From positions 62,001 to 126,000 of the forward strand of contig MSJI02000006.1 in NCBI GenBank assembly GCA_001931905.2: a stretch of DNA of 64,000 bases, in the 5' to 3' direction. Positions 40,012 through 49,271 of this stretch are shown in pieces (position 1 is the first letter of the stretch; the number at the start of each line of letters is the position of its first letter). The position numbers were made by a program, and so were the translations under genes. Source of the stretch: Cladosporium sp. IMV 00045. Taxonomy: Eukaryota > Ascomycota > Dothideomycetes > Cladosporiales > Cladosporiaceae. The notes beneath the pieces were generated by a model, which was not told the DNA's origin, searched no databases, and saw only the letters and a program-made list of their open reading frames with translations.

Positions 40012-41139
40012 CTACTCAGTCCTCTTGAGAACGAAACGGGCATCCTCACCGCTGGTGAAAGGCACACCGAGCTCGAAAAGGGTGGTGATGACGCGGGAGA
40101 AGTCCTTGAAGAACTCGTCCTGGTCCTTGGCGTAGCGCTCGACGACGGGACGGAAAGCCTTGTCCTTGACCAGCGCCATGTCGGTGGGAAGCATCATCAG
40201 GCTCTTGCTGCCGTTGTCCTGGAACTGCACGGGGCCAGCCCACTTCCTGTGCTGCCACTTCTCGCTGAGGAGGAGCTTGTAGTAGTCGTTGGTGAGGGTG
40301 ATGGGGGAGAAGGTCCAGGGACCCTCGAAGCCGGAGCGGTCGGTGTGGCAGCGGCCCAGGGCGTGGGCGCCGGACAGGGTCACGATGTCCTGGTCGTTGA
40401 AGCCCATGCGGTGGAAGATGGCGCGAAGGTGGTCGTTGCCCTGAGAGGCGTCGGGAAGGCGGCCGTCAGGTGTGCAGTAGCTGATGTCGCGGTCAGCGCG
40501 GCCGGGGCGCCACTGGATGTCGGGGCCGCCCATCTCCTGGATGGCGCAGGCGGCGGCAAGAGTCCAAAGGTCGGAGTAGGAGATCCAGGGGAACTCCTTC
40601 TTCACGGGCTCGAGGAAGTCGCGGGCGGCGACAAGACCGGCGTTGGCACCGTGGTCACCCTCAGGAGGGAAGCGCATGGTGGCACCGTTGGAGCCGCCGG
40701 TGCCGGTCTCCTTGTCGTAGGTGCCAGAGGCGTGCCATCCGAGACGGAGGAGGACGGGGCCGTAGGAACCATCATCGTAGTCGTCCTCGTCAATGAGCTT
40801 CTTGGCGATGAAGTCGTAGACCTTCTGGTAGTCCTGGCGGCTGGGAGAGAAAGTGGAGGCGCCGTTCTGGCCCTGAGCAGCGCTGCCCTGCTTGAGAGAC
40901 TCAGCGTTGCCGCCGAGAGTGTAGTAGCCGAGACCAGCAAGGGCGACGGCGGCGATACCACCGATCAGAGCGGTGTTGTTGCCGCCAGAGGGCTTGGGAG
41001 CCTCGCTGGCGTAGCCACGGCGGGCCTGGCGCTGGAAGGCCTGGCGGGGGACGGCGACACGGCGAGCGGCGGGCCTGATGGTGGAGGTGATGGGGGTGGC
41101 GCGGAGAGCGCGAGTGGCCATCTTAGCGGTAGCAGCCAT
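40012..41139 (-). CDS. CCP1: Cytochrome c peroxidase, mitochondrial, complete copy
   Basis: 375 residues from the ATG at 41139-41137. The N-terminus is a bipartite mitochondrial presequence: a basic Arg/Ala stretch to ARRGYASEA, then a hydrophobic helix ([17 protein letters not shown]), which fits intermembrane-space sorting. The catalytic core has [11 protein letters not shown] (distal Arg, Trp, His), the DxxGANAGL region, [11 protein letters not shown] (proximal His ligand) and GPWTFSP (radical Trp). The enzyme reduces H2O2 using ferrocytochrome c, whose heme is put in by the nearby heme lyase. No intron. The 3' part, 40012-40425, is matched by the cut-off copy A gene. The long opposite-strand frame 40249-41148 is a shadow. 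Confidence 0.96.
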   Translation of the reverse strand: MAATAKMATRALRATPITSTIRPAARRVAVPRQAFQRQARRGYASEAPKPSGGNNTALIGGIAAVALAGLGYYTLGGNAESLKQGSAAQGQNGASTFSPSRQDYQKVYDFIAKKLIDEDDYDDGSYGPVLLRLGWHASGTYDKETGTGGSNGATMRFPPEGDHGANAGLVAARDFLEPVKKEFPWISYSDLWTLAAACAIQEMGGPDIQWRPGRADRDISYCTPDGRLPDASQGNDHLRAIFHRMGFNDQDIVTLSGAHALGRCHTDRSGFEGPWTFSPITLTNDYYKLLLSEKWQHRKWAGPVQFQDNGSKSLMMLPTDMALVKDKAFRPVVERYAKDQDEFFKDFSRVITTLFELGVPFTSGEDARFVLKRTE

Positions 41140-42340
41140 TGTGTATGATGTGCTGGAATGTGTATTGAAAGGAAAACCGAAGGAAAGACAGCCTACGGGG
41201 GGTATCAGAGAGTAAAGTGAGAGAGAAAGGTAGAGCGGATCGGGGAGTATTCAAGGATTGAGAAAACGTAAGGTGGTCAGCAAGATAAAGGACGCTTCTC
41301 GGCGATCGAGAGCAGCAAACGGCGACAGGGCACGGTTCAAGAAAGTGGTAGAAAGGTGCGACGAGACGTTTGCCCTTCGCCGTCACAGCACCAGAAAGGG
41401 ATCCGAACGATGATTGTCGGACCCACTGCACTTATCATTGATGGCCGCTAGGGTTCATGGACCCTCTGGGAGTCAAGAGCCTGGAATTGTCAGTCATTTC
41501 ATCATGGTCTGTTGGATACCGATGTCGCAACAGGAATCAGCAGGGCGTGAATGACAGTACGCTACCAGTATGATCATTCTTCTTCTCACGACATCAAATA
41601 TATCACAAGACAGATGATGTCGCGCAGAGAAGTTCTGCAGGAGCCGGCAATCTCGCAGCGCTAGACGACATGCCGTTACTCAAACGCTGTCTGATTGGCT
41701 CGTACCCCTGCCTTGGTCTTCTTGCGGCTCAAACAAACTTCTTGTCCTCCGTCCCGCCCTACGAGAAAAGAGCGTCGCTCTCGCTTGCCCTTTTGGGAAG
41801 TCTCGCGGAATGGCGACAGAAGCTCGGTTTGTGGCAACACCACGAAGCCTTGCCCTGAGTGCTGGTAACGTGCCGAGCGTGCTTGAGAATTGAAGTTGTA
41901 TGGCTGATTTTTGAGATGCTGCGATGACATCTTGGTACAATGAGACATCTGAGCGGCATTTTCTTTGTGTTTGCCTTTACATCGTGCTGTTTGAAGCTTA
42001 AGGCCTGTACACTCCATTTGCATATCATGGAGAAATCGGTATCTATACTAATGGTACTAACAACGAAGGTTAGACTCCATCGCGATATTCCACGGATATT
42101 TCTGGGCTTTGTCAAAGGCATTCAGCGATGTAATGTTTCTAGGGAAAGATCGTTTGCATTTTCAAAGCATCCTTGAGACTTAACCTGTCACAAAAATTGG
42201 CTTCAATTGATAGAGAAGAAATACATATAGCTTCAAGCACGCAACAGATCAACTGGGCCGACACGACAACGATATAGCAATTTTCTACGAGCTGCATACC
42301 AAGTAGCCAATACCAACATCACCTCAACATTACAACCACT
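41140..42340. other. Intergenic, no supported gene
   Basis: 1.2 kb: CCP1 upstream region, then the 3' flank of the acid phosphatase. Frames of about 110 residues on the minus strand overlap one another and resemble nothing known. Confidence 0.55.
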
Positions 42341-43921
42341 TCAAGACCTACAAAGCCCCGGAACCTTCTCAGCACCCACACCAACCAACCCATCAAAATA
42401 CGCCAACACCGTCTCCACCGGCACCATATCTAACTCCCCAAGCGCCGGATGACTCGACCTCATCACCTGCCCGCCCCAGAGGACACGCAGGAAATAGCAT
42501 CCTCCCCTACTGTACAGCTCGAAAACGACCTCCGCCCCCATACCCGGCCACACCATGCGGTCAAGCTGCAGAATTGACAAAAGCCGCGACACGCTCCCAT
42601 CGTGTGCCACGTTGTGTCTGTACCGCGCGCCCGAGGACGTGGCATTGCCGCCCACGCTACTCTCCCCGTGCCCCATGGCGGAGCGCAAGTTCTGCGCCAG
42701 CTCTGCGATCCAGATCCCGTACCCGCTCGTGCTCGCGCGCAGGGACTCGGAGGCGTCGCGGTAGATGAACGAGTATTCGTACTGCCCGAGGCGGAAGACT
42801 TCTTCTGCGTCGGTCATGCTGACGCAGTCCGTAGGTGAGTTGGTTTTGCAAGGGAGTGGTTTGGCGTGGCACAGGCGCGCGGAGAGGTTGTCGAAGTAGT
42901 GGTCGAAGGAAGCGTGCCATCCGGAGTCGGACGGTTCGATACCGCTGAGGGCATCGAGGCGGGCGAAGAGGGGTGAGGCTGCGTTGATATGTTCGAGCCA
43001 GGCTGGGGAAGAAGACCCGGAGCCGTACGAGCTGAAGAGGGATGTGGAGGCTGGACAGCTGAATTTGGGTTCAAGGGAGTCGATTGTGTTCGGTTGGATC
43101 AGGAGGGGCGTGTTTTCGTTGGCGCGAGAGGGGTACATGCCCGCTATGAGCATGCTGGCGACTTGGGAGGTGATTACGTTGTTCGTCACGCGGTAGCTGA
43201 TGGCTTTGGGGTCGTACTCGGCTGGGAGGAAGCCGAGGAGGTCGTGATAGACGCTCTTCAGGTCCGCGCCGTGTTTGTGGCTGTCGTCCAGACCTCCGCG
43301 TGTTATCTGAGGGAATTGACAGGTCCCGCTGAAGCCCTGAGGAGCGAGCGGGTTGGAGGGCGATGTGTAGACGCTCCAGTAAGTATCGCTGGATGGGTTG
43401 CCATCAGGATTGATGGGCTGACCGCCGTAGAAGAGTCCCTCATCGTCGCAGTACCAGGGATAGTTCTCTACGGGAAATGTGTTGGATGCATATGGTGTGC
43501 GTTTGTGGTGGCGTTGGATCACTTCGACGTATTCAAGCTTGTAGCTGCTGTCATTGACTTGAGGATATGTCTTTGGGTTTACATGGGGCATGTTGCACCA
43601 GTTGTATGTGTCCAAGGGTCCCTGGCTAGAATTGAAGATGAATCCGTAAACTCCGGTGGAGTTAATGGCTGAAGACAGGCTGTTGATAGATGACTTTGCC
43701 GGCGCATGCCAGTCCAGGTCTACAGTTTGATTCCCAGTGCAAGTGCCATTGCTGGTTGCAGGGCTGCTTTGTGCGGCTCCGATACTAAGAGATGAAAGAG
43801 CCGCAGACAACGAGAGCGTTGATTGCGAGTAGCGCATGATGGCAGAGATGGCTTGTTGGCAAGTGAGTACGACGAACAGGGAGATTAGGAGAGACTTATA
43901 TGTCGGCAGCCATTGAGGCAT
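42341..43921 (-). CDS. Secreted histidine acid phosphatase
   Basis: 526 residues from the ATG at 43921 (MPQWLPTYK), which gives a good signal peptide ending near QAISA. A second Met at 43837 (MRYSQ) also opens a signal-like stretch and cannot be excluded. The catalytic N-terminal motif is RHHKRTP (residues about 137-143), a variant of RHGxRxP, and the C-terminal partner is HNVAHDGS with the HD pair. There are many N-glycosylation sequons (NGT, NQT, NST, NSS, NAT) and paired cysteines (for example CTGN, CNMP, CDDE). The family removes phosphate from organic monoesters outside the cell or in vesicles. It resembles the ACPL2/lysosomal-like branch more than phytases, but the substrate is not determined. 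No intron. It ends VPGLCRS. Confidence 0.85.
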   Translation of the reverse strand: MPQWLPTYKSLLISLFVVLTCQQAISAIMRYSQSTLSLSAALSSLSIGAAQSSPATSNGTCTGNQTVDLDWHAPAKSSINSLSSAINSTGVYGFIFNSSQGPLDTYNWCNMPHVNPKTYPQVNDSSYKLEYVEVIQRHHKRTPYASNTFPVENYPWYCDDEGLFYGGQPINPDGNPSSDTYWSVYTSPSNPLAPQGFSGTCQFPQITRGGLDDSHKHGADLKSVYHDLLGFLPAEYDPKAISYRVTNNVITSQVASMLIAGMYPSRANENTPLLIQPNTIDSLEPKFSCPASTSLFSSYGSGSSSPAWLEHINAASPLFARLDALSGIEPSDSGWHASFDHYFDNLSARLCHAKPLPCKTNSPTDCVSMTDAEEVFRLGQYEYSFIYRDASESLRASTSGYGIWIAELAQNLRSAMGHGESSVGGNATSSGARYRHNVAHDGSVSRLLSILQLDRMVWPGMGAEVVFELYSRGGCYFLRVLWGGQVMRSSHPALGELDMVPVETVLAYFDGLVGVGAEKVPGLCRS

Positions 43922-45286
43922 ACTGGGCAATAGGGTCACATCTGATGAGCCTCAATGCTCGGTTCTTCGTGATAAACGATGTGAAAGTGGAGTTGTCGGC
44001 CACCTTGTTTGGATGAATACGGATGAGCTCTCGCCAAAGCCAGGCGTGCAGCAGTTGTCAAATCTCATTGGTGAATTCCTGCCATTCACCTCGAAGTTGT
44101 TACGTCGTTATCAAGGGAAAAAAATGCCAATGAAGTTGAAATGCTCAAGACTGATGAGAGTTTCTCGAAGTCTTGTCCTTCATGCTGACTCCAGAACAGT
44201 TGGGTTGAGGTTATTGCTGTGCATGTTGCAAGCGATCAACCACGCCTTCGAGGTCTCGAGCTGTGGTGAGAGCAAGCGGGGAAAGCCAGCACACGCTTCA
44301 ACGACATGATCTGGTTTCGCGAACTCGACGAAGTAAAGACGAGAGACATCGCTCCAAACATGGCAATGCAGTCATCGATCGCGACTCCAAGGATTCTTAA
44401 ATGCTCCCAGCTATGTAACGGTTGCCTCCAGCATTTTCGCAAACTCTTCGCTCTTGGCTAGATCCCACGTAATAATTCATGTTCTTCACCTCGGCCCATA
44501 CTTGCATGACGATGTACATGTACGTTGGGCGAATTATTGTCGGCATCTGCAGGTTCGTCAATTGCCGGTAAACACTCTTCTCACCGTGTCGAGCTACCTA
44601 ATTCTGCTCGTTGACTTACCGCTGAGTTATCTACCTTCATGTCCGAGGATGCCAATACGATCCACGCTTCTAGCGGAGTCGTTGCTAGCCACTTTGTCCG
44701 GCGTCATTGACTGAAGGGTTCAGGCCTCACGGCTCCGGTGGTATGGGCATCTGTACCACAAACGATGCCACTTTATCCTTGGATATGGGCCTCTCAACCC
44801 ATGTCCATCCCCACCTCATTATTCAACCACACGCGACACAAGCATTCGCTTGAAGATATTGCGGAGTCCGAAGCTGTAACGAGACCTCTCTCCGAGGCCT
44901 CGGGTATTGAAAACCGCATGTTCGGCAATCACCATCCAAGCCAAGTCTCTTGGCCATACCGCAAATTGAGATGACGACGTGAGAGTTGCAGCATTTCTCC
45001 TCAGATTCTCCGCACTCCGCCTCCGCAAATGTGGGTTTCGCGTATGCTCCGTGGATCTTCTTCGAAGACAATGCATTCCACGTGCGAATCGAGTCAGATG
45101 CCAAGGGCGACTATGGAGGTGACTATGCTCGAGATGGTCATGCGTGGAAAAAGGCAAGTCGTCGTCGGTAGTTGCGGATTAGACAGGATCCGTGAGGATA
45201 AATTTTGTAGGTAGGCAGGTAGGTAGGTATATAAAGGATTATGGAGCCTTGTCGGATATGCAGTCACCTCACAGTGCATTGCAGCC
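43922..45286. other. Intergenic, no supported gene
   Basis: 1.36 kb between divergent genes (acid phosphatase on minus, GH3 on plus). It contains both promoters, a GTAG tetranucleotide run at about 45207-45226 and a TATA-like box, listed separately. Short frames near 44800-45150 look non-coding. Confidence 0.55.
45228..45235 (+). promoter_or_regulatory. TATA-like element upstream of GH3 gene
   Basis: TATATAAA, 51 bp before the GH3 start codon and right after a GTAG/GCAG tetranucleotide run. If used, transcription would start with a leader of only about 25 bases. Inferred from sequence alone. Confidence 0.4.
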
Positions 45287-47340
45287 ATGGGTTTCCTCAC
45301 ATCTTCTAAGCGTTCGCGCGTTCTCGTTTCATTGTTTGCTGCCTCCTCGCTCATCACGTCTTCTTCATGTCTTCCATCACTTCGAGAAGCATCGCTGGTC
45401 CGGAAACGAACCTCTGGCAATGAGACGGTGCTGCCTTACCAGAATGCATCCCTCTGCATCGACGACCGCGTGGAGGACCTTCTTTCCCGCATGACGGTTG
45501 AAGAGAAGGCTGGTCAGCTTTTCCACACCCAGCTTCAACAGGGTCCCAACGGTACCCTTGACGAGGGCGAGAACAATGATACCGAAGGCACCGATAATGT
45601 CATCGCGGGTAGAAATAGCACTCAGAACATGGTCGGGGAGAAGTACATGACGCACTTCAATCTTGTCGGCGAGGTCGAAGATGTGGGCGTCGTTGCCAAC
45701 TGGTACAATCGGGTTCAAGAGCTGGCGATGTCCACTCGTCTCGGCATTCCTGTCACGTTGTCGAGTGACCCTCGCCATAGCTTTACTGATAACATTGGAA
45801 CCGGTAAGTGCACCCTCACCTTTGACCATGAAGTATCGGACTAACAATGCAACAGGATTCAGCGCCAATCAATTCTCACAATGGCCGGAGAGCCTTGGTC
45901 TGGCAGCTTTGAGAGACCCAGAATTGGTGCAAAAATTCGGCGAGGTTGCGAGAGAGGAGTACATGGCAATCGGTGTGCGGTCAGCCTTACACCCTCAGAT
46001 CGATCTCTCCACTGAGCCCAGATGGGCGAGAATCGGCAACACCATGGGCGAGGATGCCGAGCTCACTTCAAAACTCGTCGTCGCCTACATCAAAGGCTTT
46101 CAAGGCGAGAAGCTTGGCCGTCACTCTGTAACCACCGTGACCAAGCACTTCCCGGGTGCTGGTCCTATGGAGAATGGAGAGGACAGCCACTTTGTCTATG
46201 GAAAGAACCAGTAAGCCGCAACATGCAAGGAGCTCTGTATTAATGCCATGCTAACCAGTACCAAGGACTTACCCGGGCAACAACTTCGAGCATCACCTCA
46301 TCCCCTTCAAAGCCGCCATCGCCGCAGGCGCACGCCAGATGATGCCCTATTACTCCCGACCCATCGGCACCGAGTACGAAGAAGTCGGCTTTGCTTTCAA
46401 CAAGGCCATCATCACCGACTTGCTCCGCAACGAACTCGGTTTCGAAGGTATAGTCGTGTCAGACTGGGGTCTCATCACCGACACCTTCATCGCCGGCCAA
46501 GAAATGCCCGCCCGTGCCTGGGGAGTCGAAGATCTGAGCGAGCTGGAACGCGCTGCTCGCGTGATTGACGCTGGTTGTGATCAGTTCGGTGGTGAGCAGC
46601 GTACTGAGCTCATCGTCGAGCTGGTCGGAAATGGCCGCATCGAAGAGTCTCGCCTTGATGATTCCGTGCGCCGCCTTTTGCGCGAAAAGTTCACCCTCGG
46701 CCTCTTCGAGAACCCGTACGTCGACGTCGTCGCCGCCCAGCGCGTCGTAGGCAACCCCTACTTCACGCGCCTTGGTGCCGAAGCACAGCGCAAAGCCTAC
46801 ACTCTGCTGACCAACAACGACAACATCCTGCCTCTCTCCTCGGACAATGACAGCACCAAATTCTACGTCGAAGGCCTGAACGCCACCCTCCTCACTTCCC
46901 GCGGCAAGACCGTCGTCGACACCCCCGAAGAAGCCGACATCGCCCTCATGCGCTTGCAAGCCCCCTACGAGCCGCGTCCTGGTGGCTTCGAGTCGCGATA
47001 CCACGCCGGCTCGCTCGAATACAACGCCACGGAGAAGGCTCGCCAGGCGGAAATTTACAACGCCGTCCCTACCATCGTCGACGTGAAACTTGACCGTCCG
47101 GCTGCCATTCCTGAGATTGCAGAGAACGCTGCTGCGCTTTTGGGAAGTTATGGATCCAGCCCTGATGCTTTCTTGGATGTTGTGTTTGGCGTTGATGGCT
47201 TCGGCCCAGAGGGTAAGCTGCCTTTCGACCTTCCGAGGTCTATGGAGGCCGTCGAGGCTTCGAGGGAGGATGTGCCATTCGATACGGAGAATCCGGTTTT
47301 CAGGTTTGGTGATGGAATGCGCTATGGCGAGACTTGCTAG
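45287..47340 (+). CDS. Secreted GH3 glycosidase (beta-glucosidase type)
   Basis: Three exons, 45287-45803, 45856-46210 and 46266-47340, give 648 residues. Intron 1 (52 bp) is GTAAGT...CTAAC...CAG. Intron 2 (55 bp) ends at the AAG at 46265: the nearer AG at 46258 lies too close to the CTAAC and would break the frame, while 46265 restores KNQTYPGNNFEHH, the conserved GH3 text. The N-terminus is a signal peptide (VLVSLFAASSLITSSSC). The GH3 N-domain shows DDRVEDLLSRMTVEEKAGQ, KHFPGAGP and GIVVSDWG, where Asp (about residue 356) is the expected nucleophile. The second domain follows and the protein ends GDGMRYGETC. Known relatives hydrolyse beta-glucosides or beta-glucans; the exact substrate is unknown. 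No fibronectin-III tail is seen, making it shorter than typical fungal BGLs and nearer bacterial-type members. Confidence 0.9.
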
Positions 47341-49271
47341 ATAGAAATATTTTGTCAGGTGGGTAGAGAGTCTGCTTTCTCTTTTCTGAGTTGCTCAACG
47401 AATTACGATAGATCGACGAAGTCAGGACATTCATAAAAATTCATCGCAAATGAGAGAAGTACTCATGACGTCTGTGTCGCTGTACCGTAGCCCTGCTCCC
47501 ATACAATATGAGTTACAGCTCACCATTTGTTTCGTGGCGATCAACATGGCCGAGGCAGTGTTCTGCATGTTTTCCGTGAGACAAACCTAGACAGCCATGG
47601 ACAAGACAGGATTGTGAAGGAGCCTGTTTGGTCATGAGGTTCTGGCGGCTCCCGGCCAAACAGGCGAGTGCATGAATCCATTGCAATACACAACCCCTTG
47701 AAAGTTGTCGCGTAGCTTCCAATGCACGTACTTTACAGCAGCGAAGCGAAAGTTCCCTTCTGCCGTGGTGTATCATGAGAAGCAGCTTGGCGAAATTTCC
47801 ATGGTACAGTTTCCATCATCAACTGGTTGTGTCTCTGTCGTGAGTCTCAGAGTCACGAGCTCTGCATGAGTTATCACTGTTTGTTGATCCAGACTTGCGG
47901 GAAACGAAGACGAGCAGAAACAGGCTTCTTGGATTTGAATGGACACCGCAAGCTTTGAGTGGCGAGAAGTGATGGGTTAGTGAGGGTTCTTGTTGTCTGT
48001 CCGTTGAGCTGCGTTTGCTGTCACAGCAATCTGGGCGTAGGGAATCTCGCGACATCTCGAGCGACCACGACAGCAAAGATAGAGGCTGAAAACAAACTGC
48101 TTCGTGGTACAGGCCGAACCTGCAGCGACGGCATTACGGCATGGCGTTAACCGAAACTCGACAGTTTCCGCAACAACACAGGCGTTTCTCGAGTAAGCTC
48201 GGCGAGATGCAGATACAAACCAAATGTGAATGTCACAAAAGTCTCACTTTCGGAGTGATGTGAAATGAGTCTGGACGTTGGTTGTCTGGGTGTTGACGAG
48301 ACTCGATGTGGTCATTGCCACGCTTGTTCCAGAGCTTTCATCCGGTATATCCGCTGGATTAATTTCTGGGCTTCAAAATTAATCAAAGAAGCCTTTAGTC
48401 CAACTGTGGCGCAGGCATCATCCTCCATGGGTGATTGCAGGCGAAAGCCTGGTGTGTTTGTGTGGTCTAGTCATGGTCGGCGAGCCTATCTGTTAGCGCT
48501 CGTCAGAACAGCGAGATGTGCGAAGTTAAAGCCAACCTCACACAATCCATCGCGTGCGAATGAGATGCAAGACATACGACCGTTGAGGCCGCCCAGGCAG
48601 CGCCAATCGCAACAAGACTCGAGCCGTTATCACATGCGACGATTCGCAAAGTCCTGTCTTGGAGAAGGTTTCACTATCCGCGCCCACGCTCCCCGCCATC
48701 GACATTTGGGCTGTGTTGTCCCGGCGACAGCCCTGCTTTCCATGTTTACCAGGGGCCTTGAAAGTCTGACACCGAGTCCACAGCCAATTAGACCGACTCG
48801 AAGCACCGCACAAGAACTGGTCCGCGGATTGCTCGTCATGCCTTGAATCCCTGCGTCTTTCTGGTCTCGTCTGTGCCCTGGAACGGTCATCGTAAGCGAT
48901 CAATCCAGCCTTTTCTGACTTCTTGGTCGTTGCGCCATACATCCACCACCCTAGCTGCGTGGCTGGCACTCTGCGGGGGTTTGTTGATGAAGCTCGCTTG
49001 CGGCCGCGTACTCTCACCAGCCTCACGGCGTTGCTTCTCCTCTGCGTTATCACACTCATCTTCTATTCTTTCTCTGTGCGGCCAGTGGAGTGTGACCGTG
49101 GTCTGTTCTTTTTGCGATTTCTGTCTACGACTCAGACGGCCTTGCGATTCTGGAAGTGAGTGACGAAATCAGACCGAGTTTCGCCAGAGGACGGAAAGCG
49201 ACATGACATTCTGAACACGCCCAGCGACATCTCGAGTGCTTTCCACAGTACGACTTCCTCTGCCATCTGCC
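47341..49271. other. Intergenic, no supported gene
   Basis: 1.9 kb, the longest gene-free stretch outside the repeats. It holds the GH3 3' flank and the upstream region of the kelch protein. A 193-residue frame near 48265-48846 has no recognisable domain and overlaps an equally long frame on the other strand. An upstream exon of the kelch gene cannot be excluded. Confidence 0.5.

Larger units (their letters stand above)
27372..40425 (+). repeat. Duplicated block, copy B
   Basis: The second version of the locus, matching 14010-27351 from NUP133 to mid-CCP1. It then continues without a break into unique sequence (rest of CCP1, acid phosphatase). It differs from copy A by synonymous changes, a few conservative amino-acid changes, small intergenic indels and one repeat unit fewer in the array. 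Confidence 0.92.

Noticed and set aside
13753..41139. Genuine segmental tandem duplication
   Set aside because: Possible, but both junctions coincide with 20-N gaps and with stretches identical between the copies, which an assembly artefact explains more simply. Kept as the alternative to test.
40249..41148. 299-codon plus-strand open frame opposite CCP1
   Set aside because: Shadow of the CCP1 codon bias; the translated sequence is repetitive Gly/Val/Ala without known features.
48265..48846. 193-codon plus-strand frame in the 1.9-kb spacer
   Set aside because: No recognisable domain, a comparable frame on the other strand, and no splice or start context pointing to a gene.
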